11,048 nt of DNA, taken from Verrucomicrobiota bacterium (GTDB lineage Bacteria; Verrucomicrobiota; Verrucomicrobiia; Chthoniobacterales; JAFAMB01). Location: assembly GCA_019241095.1 (NCBI GenBank), contig JAFAXJ010000331.1:1-11048 (forward strand). The letters are read 5' to 3'. How positions within the stretch are numbered: the stretch's first letter is position 1; each line of letters opens with the position of its first letter. The position numbers and the translations under genes are program-made. Below are positions 1 through 6,491 of the stretch, in pieces. The notes under the pieces are model-generated. The model did not search any database. It had not been told where the DNA came from and worked only from the letters and a program-made list of their open reading frames with translations.

Positions 1-372
1 CAACTGACGCCGCGCTGCTGCTATCAAGCTCGGTCGATTAATCAATCCGAAGCGAGAAAAATGGCGTTCCTGGCCAAGATAGATGTTTTCCGCAACAGAT
101 AGATTCGTGAGCAAAGACTGTTCTTGAAAAACAATACCTATTCCCGACGCATTCGCTTCCCGTGGGCTGCTCAATATGATGGCCTTACCATCGAGCTTCA
201 ATGTCCCTGAATCCGGCTGATAGACTCCGGCGAGAATTCGCATGAGGGTCGATTTCCCCGCCCCATTTTCACCGACTAATCCGACCACTTCATTTGCATC
301 GACAGCGATGCTTACATCTTTCAAAGCATGCACCCCGGAAAACCCTTTATTAACATGAGCGACGGAGAGCAT
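1..372 (-). CDS. Sugar ABC transporter ATP-binding protein, CUT2 (RbsA/XylG/MglA) type, 3' part outside window
   Basis: This is the N-terminal 124 residues of an ATPase that powers sugar import through the neighbouring permease at the inner membrane. A textbook Walker A, GENGAGKST, lies at residues 34-42. A Q-loop (VFQEQ, about residues 81-85) is followed by the NLSVAENIYLG segment typical of RbsA/XylG/MglA proteins. Full members are about 500 residues with two fused nucleotide-binding domains; only the first half of the first domain is present because the window ends. The ATG at 372 is forced, since an in-frame stop (which is also the permease stop codon) lies one codon upstream. The gap to the permease is only three bases, so the two genes are surely co-transcribed and probably translationally coupled. 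No strong Shine-Dalgarno is seen. Family assignment is firm; the substrate is unknown. Confidence 0.95.
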   Translation of the reverse strand, partial: MLSVAHVNKGFSGVHALKDVSIAVDANEVVGLVGENGAGKSTLMRILAGVYQPDSGTLKLDGKAIILSSPREANASGIGIVFQEQSLLTNLSVAENIYLGQERHFSRFGLINRPSLIAAARRQL

Positions 373-375
373 ACG

Positions 376-1422
376 TCACTTCACAATCTTCATACGAGTT
401 CGATCCAAGGTGAGCGCCACCGCCACAATGATAAGAATTCCTTGCACAGCTTGTTGAACATAAGGAGAAATCCCGACCAACACCATACCATTGGCGAGAG
501 TAGATATAATAAGAACTCCGATTAAGGTGTTCAAAACACCTCCCTCCCCACCGCTCAACGCGGTGCCGCCGACTACCACAGCAGTGATAGCCGAAAACAA
601 CCGGCCATTCCCGATGAGCGCTTGAGCTTGACCCAGCTGCGCAGCCGCTAACATGCCGCCGATGGCGTAGAGAGCTCCGGCCAGAGTGAATATAATCACT
701 TTCACCCTGCTGACCGGAATACCGGATAAGATGGCAAGATCTTCCCCGCCTCCAATTGCATACATATACCGACCAACAGTTGTAAATCGTTCGATAATCC
801 AGCATAGCGCAAGGGCAGCTAGCGCCAGCCAAACAGCTAAAGGGAACCCAAGGAAGTAGTGCAGCGCCAATCCCCTAAATGCCGGGTCCACAACTCGTAC
901 TGTCGTACCGCCCAGAATAAAGGTAGCCAAACCAAGCGCCACGAACCAAACTCCGAGACTTACCATGAATGAGGGTATTCTGAAACTAACATGTACGCAC
1001 CCATTCAGTAACCCGATGCCAGCTCCGGCGAAGACGGCAAGGATTGGACCCCACAATCCAAATGCGTTCGTATTGCGATCATTTTGAACTAACAGGCTGA
1101 TTACCACTGAGCCGATAGCCATAACACCCTCAACGGAGAGATCAACACTGCCTAAAATGATGACGAAATTCGCGCCTAAGGCGAGCACCATCGGGATCGC
1201 GGCTGAACTCGCTAGACGGACGATGTTTCTGAACTCAAAAAATCGCGGATTTACTGCACCGATCAATAGTGAAAGAACTATCAACGCAAGCAGGGGAGCA
1301 AAAGGCCGGACCCGAGCTAATATTCTTTTTGAAAGCTGCTTTCGCTCTACGGAGGACCGACTGTTCAGTTCAGTCCTTTTTAAGCTGGCATTGTCCGGCC
1401 TTTTACCTGCTGGCGATTCCAT
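376..1422 (-). CDS. Sugar ABC transporter permease, CUT2 (RbsC-like, BPD_transp_2)
   Basis: This 348-residue multi-spanning inner-membrane protein forms the sugar channel of the CUT2 importer. Family landmarks are visible in order: GSVDLSVEG at residues 91-99 (equivalent of the GIDLSVG motif), NGCVHVSFRIPSFMVSLG at about 140-157, TTVGRYMYAIGG at 214-225 and VVVGGTALSGGEG at about 282-294. The first 40 residues are hydrophilic and Arg/Lys-rich, an N-terminal cytoplasmic tail somewhat longer than in E. coli RbsC. The start is an ATG at 1422 with only a weak ribosome site upstream. The gene lies 63 bases after the binding-protein gene and three bases before the ATPase gene, all in one direction, so a single operon is inferred. 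Ribose, xylose, galactose and inositol permeases share these motifs, so the cargo cannot be named. Confidence 0.95.
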   Translation of the reverse strand: MESPAGKRPDNASLKRTELNSRSSVERKQLSKRILARVRPFAPLLALIVLSLLIGAVNPRFFEFRNIVRLASSAAIPMVLALGANFVIILGSVDLSVEGVMAIGSVVISLLVQNDRNTNAFGLWGPILAVFAGAGIGLLNGCVHVSFRIPSFMVSLGVWFVALGLATFILGGTTVRVVDPAFRGLALHYFLGFPLAVWLALAALALCWIIERFTTVGRYMYAIGGGEDLAILSGIPVSRVKVIIFTLAGALYAIGGMLAAAQLGQAQALIGNGRLFSAITAVVVGGTALSGGEGGVLNTLIGVLIISTLANGMVLVGISPYVQQAVQGILIIVAVALTLDRTRMKIVK

Positions 1423-1447
1423 TCAAACGGCGCCTGCGGCAACCTAT

Positions 1448-1494
1448 CAGGCTCGACAAGCAATACGCAATCTAGTTAGACAGCTTTAAGCCTG
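1448..1494 (-). promoter_or_regulatory. Possible intercistronic hairpin between binding protein and permease genes
   Basis: CAGGCT at 1448-1453 is the exact reverse complement of AGCCTG at 1489-1494, with 35 bases between. The right arm covers the last codons and stop of the binding-protein gene. In many ABC operons a structure after the binding-protein gene protects its mRNA so that the binding protein is made in excess over the permease. The stem is short (6 bp) and the loop long, and there is no T-run, so it is not a convincing terminator. It could be chance. Confidence 0.2.
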
Positions 1495-2580
1495 TCGTAT
1501 TTGTCCGGTAACGCGACCCCACAGATCATTCCAATCGACTGTCGGCTCAGTTGCCATATGCGTTTTATAAAACTCGTCGGCGTTCTCTTTCGTTATTAAT
1601 GCCCCGGTTCCATAAAACTCACGATGCGACTTCGGTTCTTTGGTCGGATCGAATTTTCCTGTCTTTGCCGCATAAGCAATAGAAAGACCCATCCCTCCCT
1701 GCCAGTAGGGATCCCATGACACCGTCGCGGCGAACTCACCAGCTTTGACCGCTTCAACCGCGATCTTAATTCCGTCAATTCCGGTAATTGGTATTTTGCC
1801 CGCTAGATTTTCAGCCCTGAGAGCTTCCAACGCTCCAGAACCCATGTCGTCGTTAGCAGCCCAGATTCCTTTAATCTGATCCCCGAACCGGGTTAGCCAG
1901 GCGCTTACAATATCGTGTGCCTCGGTCGGCTTCCAATTGGCCACTTGGAAATCCAGCAGCTTGACTTCAGGATTTGCGTCTAATACCTGTTGAAGTCCTG
2001 CTTTTCGCTCTATTGCCGGAGTGTTGGAAAGAATACCTCCTAGCGCGACGATTCCTCCTTTGCCGCCGATCGCCTTCACCAATGCGTCAGCTGTATCGTG
2101 CCCATAGCGGACGCCGTCAAAAGAGATATGCGCTACATAATTCGGATTGAAGTCCCAGGGATGGAGATCCGCGGGTTTGTTCCACTGGGTCACTACGTAC
2201 GCGCCCGCCTTTACCACCGATTCGACGATAGGGCGAGCATCCGGACTGTCATTCGGATCCACGTTGAGAACCATATTTCCCCCCGTTTTTTCTAACATAG
2301 CCCGAATGTCAGCGATGCCTTTTTCGCTGTCTCCTTCAGTCACCAAGGTGACGTACTCAGCACCGACCGATTTAGCAAAAGCTTGACCTCCCTGGTTCCA
2401 AGTCGCGTGATACGGATTAGAGAGAGATCGGATAGAATTTACTACTGTTGGCGTCGAAGCGGCTAAACCCCGGCGAGGCAACATCGTGAGTGCAGCACTT
2501 CCAGCGGCGAACGCCGCTGTCTGGCGAATGAAAGTTCGGCGCCGGATTGATTGGCCGGGCCCGTGATTAGATGAGTTCAT
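1486..2580 (-). CDS. Periplasmic sugar-binding protein of CUT2 ABC transporter, Tat-exported (RbsB-like)
   Basis: This 364-residue solute-binding protein is the first gene of the CUT2 operon and delivers a sugar to the permease. The N terminus has a twin-arginine signal: RRRTFIRQ at about residues 13-20, then the hydrophobic stretch TAAFAAGSAALTML and a probable cleavage after GLAA. The mature part begins TPTVVNSIRSLSNPYHATW and has the two-lobe periplasmic-binding-protein pattern, including NVDPNDSPDARPIVESVVKAG, GIWAANDDMGSGALEALR and ITGIDGIKIAVEAVKAGEF, as in RbsB and XylF relatives. The ATG at 2580 is preferred over an in-frame TTG at 2586; a GGA-containing stretch lies about ten bases upstream of the ATG. 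Tat export suggests folding before export. The ligand is not deducible, though the family binds pentoses, hexoses and polyols. Confidence 0.92.
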   Translation of the reverse strand: MNSSNHGPGQSIRRRTFIRQTAAFAAGSAALTMLPRRGLAASTPTVVNSIRSLSNPYHATWNQGGQAFAKSVGAEYVTLVTEGDSEKGIADIRAMLEKTGGNMVLNVDPNDSPDARPIVESVVKAGAYVVTQWNKPADLHPWDFNPNYVAHISFDGVRYGHDTADALVKAIGGKGGIVALGGILSNTPAIERKAGLQQVLDANPEVKLLDFQVANWKPTEAHDIVSAWLTRFGDQIKGIWAANDDMGSGALEALRAENLAGKIPITGIDGIKIAVEAVKAGEFAATVSWDPYWQGGMGLSIAYAAKTGKFDPTKEPKSHREFYGTGALITKENADEFYKTHMATEPTVDWNDLWGRVTGQIRQA

Positions 2581-2963
2581 GGTCAATTGTTCCGCTTGCC
2601 AACGCCCTGCCAGTACGGCGAGTTCCTACCTGAGAGTCGCCTGAGACCAGGGAACAGCAATCCAAAAGCAAATCTGCTCTTGCGCGCCAACCGCAGCACG
2701 AGAGTTTCGGAGAGAGCCGCCCGAATCCTTTTCTAGGGGGAGTCAACGAACTGGAAATACTAAAGGGTGAGGTCGAGAGCAAACGAAATCCGCAATTTTG
2801 CTGACCGTTTAGCAAACGAAATGCCCAATGAACATCGCACAATACACTCGCGTCTCTGAGGCGACTTGCTTTCCGGGGTCATCCTGGAGGTATGGCTATC
2901 TTGCTTCACCTTTAAGGCTCAGTCGGCACCGGCCTGTGCTGCACTCAAACCGCTCGACGTGTT
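2581..2963. other. Intergenic region upstream of the CUT2 operon
   Basis: This 383-base gap separates the stop of the serine hydrolase from the start of the sugar-binding protein. Short open frames on both strands here have no recognisable protein pattern and are not called. The stretch presumably holds the operon promoter and a long leader; a possible -10 (TAGTAT, minus strand, about 2757-2762) lies just downstream of the AGCAAA repeats but lacks a well-spaced -35. No clear rho-independent terminator for the serine hydrolase was found. Confidence 0.5.
2778..2822. promoter_or_regulatory. Repeated AGCAAA/TTTGCT motif, operator-like
   Basis: AGCAAACGAAAT occurs as an exact 12-base direct repeat at 2778-2789 and 2811-2822, start-to-start distance 33 bases, about three helical turns. 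Between them TTTGCT at 2797-2802 pairs as an inverted repeat with the AGCAAA at 2811-2816, with 8 bases between. Same-face spacing of repeated half sites upstream of a sugar transporter operon is what a regulator-binding region looks like. The regulator is unknown and none is encoded beside it. Confidence 0.35.
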
Positions 2964-4004
2964 CTATCGAGCAAGAACCATCCGCAGAAATCGAGCATCG
3001 GAAAAGGAAGGGTCATCCTGACCTTGGCGCACTATAATCAGGCTCATCGAGGGAATGATAAACATTCTTTGATATCCGGAACCGATCGATGCAATCATGT
3101 CTGAAGGCGCTTCTCTACAAATGCAGCTGTTCTGCCAGTTTTGCCGCTCCCAAGGGAGTTCCAGCATTCGCTCGATATCCACCTCGCGAACTGAAGGATC
3201 GAGCGCAGTCTGATTGAGCCAGAACCCCATTCCGAAAATGGGGTTTGCACGTGTGCCTTGGAAAAGTGTGTCCAGAAACTGGGGCTTGACAATCTGATTA
3301 CCAGCGATCCGGCCTTTTCCCAGAATCAACTTACCGAGCATCGCCCACTGCCGGGCTTCAAGCCTGAATCCGCTAGCCAGCAGCGGATTGCCTACCGCAT
3401 CCTCCCTGAACTCTACGTGATGGACTCCCAGTGGAGTCAAAAGGCGAGTAGAAATGTACTGTTTCGGAGTCAAATGTTTGGGCATCAGTTTGCGACGAAG
3501 CACCTCACTAAAAATCTGCAGTTGGCTCGGTCCGTAGATAAACGATTGACCCCGATCGCGAACAGATGGGAGCTGCAGACTGTAGCGGTTGCGATCCGGT
3601 ATACTTCTGCCATGCAAAGCAAAAGCAGGCTCAATCCCTGCGGTGAAGTTCAGGAGATCGCGGATGCGAATCTGGGTTTTCCGACCGTTCCACTCGGAGA
3701 CGGTTTGGCTGACTGGCTCGTTAAAGTCGAGGAGTTTGTCCTGGACAGCGATTGCCGCCGTAACGCACCAAAACCCTTTGGTTCCGCTGAAGATGGGAGC
3801 AATTGGATCTTTCCAACGATGATCAGGATAATCCTCCAGTAAAACTCGTCCATTCTGGACGACTAAAAAAGCTACCCCGCGATGTGAAGCAGAGTATGCC
3901 GCAGCACTTTGTAATGCGGAGGTATTCAATCCGCTGCCTTCAACGAACAAGGGCCAGCTAACAATTCCCAGAACCGACAGAAAAAAAGGTTTGAAGTTGC
4001 CCAT
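2964..4004 (-). CDS. Exported serine hydrolase, beta-lactamase / class C (S12) family
   Basis: This protein is about 346 residues from the chosen ATG. It starts MGNFKPFFLSVLGIVSWPLF, a typical Sec signal peptide, so it acts outside the cytoplasm. The serine-nucleophile motif SxxK is present as SGTK (residues 73-76 from this start), followed by a helix and LLDFNEPVS, the usual class C context. A later FIYGPSQ (about residues 155-161) sits where the family has YxN, with Pro in place of Asn. GSGYQRMFIIPSMSLIIVRQG near the C terminus is the third-motif region of this family. An upstream in-frame TTG at 4046 would place 14 polar residues before the signal and is rejected. Members are esterases, peptidases or of unknown activity; resistance to beta-lactams is not implied. 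It stands alone between two intergenic gaps. Confidence 0.85.
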   Translation of the reverse strand: MGNFKPFFLSVLGIVSWPLFVEGSGLNTSALQSAAAYSASHRGVAFLVVQNGRVLLEDYPDHRWKDPIAPIFSGTKGFWCVTAAIAVQDKLLDFNEPVSQTVSEWNGRKTQIRIRDLLNFTAGIEPAFALHGRSIPDRNRYSLQLPSVRDRGQSFIYGPSQLQIFSEVLRRKLMPKHLTPKQYISTRLLTPLGVHHVEFREDAVGNPLLASGFRLEARQWAMLGKLILGKGRIAGNQIVKPQFLDTLFQGTRANPIFGMGFWLNQTALDPSVREVDIERMLELPWERQNWQNSCICREAPSDMIASIGSGYQRMFIIPSMSLIIVRQGQDDPSFSDARFLRMVLAR

Positions 4005-4274
4005 TTTTGGCGACACACAACTAGCGTTCGTTCCAGTAACCGCCAAGCAGGAAGTTCGTGATTATGACCGTCGCCCGTCCAGAGGACCAAACACTGAAGT
4101 GCTGGACTGTGGATCTTGCGCTTTCAGGATGCTCTCCATCAATACCTTCTCGACTCTTGGCTCTGGCTCCCGGCTTCTGCCTTATCCTCCATTCTCGGAG
4201 GCGCTTGCAGTTCTTCATTTATATTGATGTGTTATCGGCCCTTGCAAACCTGCAATCCCGAGAGTTCTTAATCG

Positions 4275-4583
4275 ATGGCTGCTGAGATCGACCAATCACT
4301 ACGCGACGAAGCCTGGATCGGCGATGCCGTGCTAACGCTTTTTGTTCGAAGCTGGCTAATGAAAACCCGATCGAAGACGATCGACCCAAGAGAAAGAGCA
4401 GCGTTATTCGAACTTTTTGTGTCCAACCAATTCCTTTCTTCCTTTGGAGAACCCACCCGAGTGGAGGCCAAAGTTGGCCGAATTTATCGCGAACATGGGC
4501 TCCAGGAAAGCTTCAGACACCTTGAGGGCACTTTTGTGGATAAGTTCCTAAGAACGGCTCGAAATAAGGGATTCAACCTGTAG
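4275..4583 (+). CDS. Miniature RNase III-domain protein (Mini-III-like), 102 residues
   Basis: This short protein appears to be a stripped-down RNase III catalytic domain. DEAWIGDAVLTLFVR (residues 11-25) matches the RNase III/Mini-III signature, with Asp17 at the metal-binding position. ELFVSNQFLSSFG (46-58) resembles the conserved L-V-S/N-N-x-x-L helix. VEAKVGRIYREHGL (63-76) parallels the FEALIGAIYLDGGL helix, with Glu64 at the second catalytic position. The upstream Glu of classical RNase III is Ala13 here, as in Mini-III, and there is no double-stranded-RNA-binding domain. Bacillus Mini-III is about 140 residues, so this one is clearly shorter. If active it would cut structured RNA in the cytoplasm as a dimer. 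The ATG at 4275 has only a weak GAGAG upstream. It is the only intact plus-strand gene in the window; its last 36 bases overlap the kinase gene. Confidence 0.65.
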   Translation: MAAEIDQSLRDEAWIGDAVLTLFVRSWLMKTRSKTIDPRERAALFELFVSNQFLSSFGEPTRVEAKVGRIYREHGLQESFRHLEGTFVDKFLRTARNKGFNL

Positions 4584-6449
4584 ATCGATCGTACTCGAGT
4601 CTCGATATTCTTCAGATTTAGAATCGGGTCGAGATGAGCTAATAGGAATGTCACAGTAAAACTCAGTCAATTTACCTTCTTCGCTGATCACTCCGATACG
4701 ACCTTCGTGTGCTTGAACAATCAGCCTGGCTATTGAGAGCCCGAGCCCGACGCCCTCGCCCTTCTGCCTTGGAGATCGGTAAAACTTATCGAAAACCCTT
4801 GGGATATCCTCCTCACTGAGACCTGGGCCTGAGTTGATGACACTGAATCGGACGAAGTCCTGGTGCTGCTTTGAGACCCTTAGACAGATTTCCGAACGAG
4901 GATACCCATATTTGATCGCATTTGAGAGAAAGTTAGAGAAAACCAATGACAATCGTTCCGAATCTACCTGGACCATTGGAAGATGGTCCGGAACATCCTT
5001 GCGCAAAGGTCTTGAAGAATCTTTGGCCAGTTTAAGAAATGACTGAAAGAGATCTTCTGCAAGCTGACATCCCGGGAGACTCTGGAGGTTTAATTGCGCC
5101 TTCCCGCTCTCCATTCGTGCCAGATCGAGAATACTGTTCAGGGTTTTAAGCAGTTTTTCGCAGTCGTTCCGGGCGGATCCGACAAGCTCCTCCTGCATCT
5201 CGGTAAGAGCTCCGGCACTCTTTTCCAGGAGAATGTGCAGCACGAGACGGATGCCGGTTAGCGGAGTTTTGATTTCATGACTCAGGGTAGCTAACATATC
5301 GGATCTCATCTCATCCAGCCATCGGAACCGGGTCACGTCCACCAGCATAACGGCCGTGCCAAAGGCCTTGCCGTCATCGAGAACAATTGGAAAGAGGCGA
5401 GGCAAAAAGTAAACTTCCTGATCGGCGATACGCACCATGAGCGCTTGTTTAAGTTCGTCCAGCCTATAGTCGGCGCCGGAAGCAGGTACTTCGGTAAAGT
5501 GTCTGCGGATCGAAGGCGGCATCTGGCCTCTCCAATTCAGAGCGTCTACCAGTCGCTCTGCCGCAGGATTCATTCGGGCAATTTCATCGCGATCGCGCAA
5601 GATAAACAGCGGGTACGGCAAGGTGTTCATCATAGCTCGAATAACCTGATTCAATTCGATGATTTTGAGGTCTGTTTCCCGATAAAACACTCGAAGCTCT
5701 TCAGCCATTGCGTTGAATTCTCGAGTGAGGGCGCCGATCTCGTCATCTGCCGCGACCGGTAAAGAGCGGTCAAATTGCCGTGCTCGCAACTCTCGAATTG
5801 ACCGAGTTAAATTGCGAACGGGGACAATGACTGAATTTCCTAATCGAACGAAGCTGAAGACAAACACGACCACAGCGCTGATCATCGCTATGAAAAGGAT
5901 TCGGATTGAGGTCTTCGCTTGCTTTTCCGCCTTCTCGTTAGCACGGAACATTAGAGATTCGTTTCTCTCTAGAATCTTTTCGCTCAAGTCCGCTATTTTG
6001 AGCGTGAGCGACGGCACTTGCCCTCGCAAATTGGTAAAGCTTCCATTATTGCCAAGAGGCTGCCGCTGAAACAGTTCGAACGCGTTTCGATAAGCATCAG
6101 CATACTCTTTGCAAGCTGATCGAAGATCTGCGACCCACTGACGTTCCTCGTCAGTTTTAGCGTTTTTTACCAGGACTGGCAGTTGCAGGTCGAACTCCTT
6201 TGCCGTGTCGTTTAAAACCGAAGGCTGATCGAAGGGGGGATAAGCACGATCGCCGCGAGAATAGAATGTATTGACTCGCGCTGTGGCAGTTCGCATATAA
6301 TGACACACCTTTATGCTGCCATAATTATCTCTGAGTACATTGTCCACTGCTCGGCCCAGATCATTCGAGAGCCAGACTCCATAAGCCCCAACGAGTAAAA
6401 GAATCAGCAGTGTCGCCAGCAACCCGAGCGTTAGCTTCCAGCGGAGCAT
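4548..6449 (-). CDS. Membrane sensor histidine kinase (KinB-like: TM-sensor-TM-HAMP-PAS-HisKA-HATPase)
   Basis: This 633-residue kinase senses a signal and phosphorylates the adjacent response regulator. Membrane segments lie at about residues 6-25 and 183-203 and enclose a roughly 155-residue, mostly helical periplasmic sensor. A HAMP linker follows (about 204-256), then a PAS-like domain (about 262-375, with MNTLPYPLFILRDRDEIARM). The phospho-acceptor is His391 in LSHEIKTPLTG. The ATP-binding domain shows the N box NFLSNAIKYG (506-515), the G1 box INSGPGLS and the G2 box GVGLGLSIARLI. The last roughly 25 residues are a polar Ser-rich tail beyond the ATPase domain. The start is an ATG at 6449. 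It lies 42 bases after the regulator gene, same strand, so the two form an operon. This domain order and partner resemble Pseudomonas KinB/AlgB; the signal is unknown. Confidence 0.95.
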   Translation of the reverse strand: MLRWKLTLGLLATLLILLLVGAYGVWLSNDLGRAVDNVLRDNYGSIKVCHYMRTATARVNTFYSRGDRAYPPFDQPSVLNDTAKEFDLQLPVLVKNAKTDEERQWVADLRSACKEYADAYRNAFELFQRQPLGNNGSFTNLRGQVPSLTLKIADLSEKILERNESLMFRANEKAEKQAKTSIRILFIAMISAVVVFVFSFVRLGNSVIVPVRNLTRSIRELRARQFDRSLPVAADDEIGALTREFNAMAEELRVFYRETDLKIIELNQVIRAMMNTLPYPLFILRDRDEIARMNPAAERLVDALNWRGQMPPSIRRHFTEVPASGADYRLDELKQALMVRIADQEVYFLPRLFPIVLDDGKAFGTAVMLVDVTRFRWLDEMRSDMLATLSHEIKTPLTGIRLVLHILLEKSAGALTEMQEELVGSARNDCEKLLKTLNSILDLARMESGKAQLNLQSLPGCQLAEDLFQSFLKLAKDSSRPLRKDVPDHLPMVQVDSERLSLVFSNFLSNAIKYGYPRSEICLRVSKQHQDFVRFSVINSGPGLSEEDIPRVFDKFYRSPRQKGEGVGLGLSIARLIVQAHEGRIGVISEEGKLTEFYCDIPISSSRPDSKSEEYRDSSTIDLQVESLISSRS

Positions 6450-6491
6450 AAAATTTGTTCAATCTTCATTCTAACTCAGGAAAACTCGAAC

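Noticed and set aside
350..832. Minus-strand open frame of 160 codons within the permease gene
   Set aside because: It is an out-of-frame shadow of the CUT2 permease; His/Ser/Arg-rich with no family pattern.
2567..2842. Minus-strand open frame of 91 codons upstream of the CUT2 binding protein
   Set aside because: It overlaps the real gene start, has a Cys/Arg/Ser-rich composition with no domain pattern, and lies over the likely promoter and leader.
3033..3038. Perfect TATAAT on the plus strand
   Set aside because: It lies in the 3' part of the serine hydrolase gene, with no matching -35 at the right distance and no plus-strand gene downstream to drive.
3258..3842. Plus-strand open frame of 194 codons inside the serine hydrolase gene
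   Set aside because: It is antisense to a clear beta-lactamase-family protein and its translation has no recognisable motif.
4047..4274. Possible promoter pair or small RNA between the serine hydrolase and the RNase III-like gene
   Set aside because: A TTGCAG-like -35 near 4206 lacks a good -10 at correct spacing, and no stable hairpin with a T-run was seen, so no feature is called.
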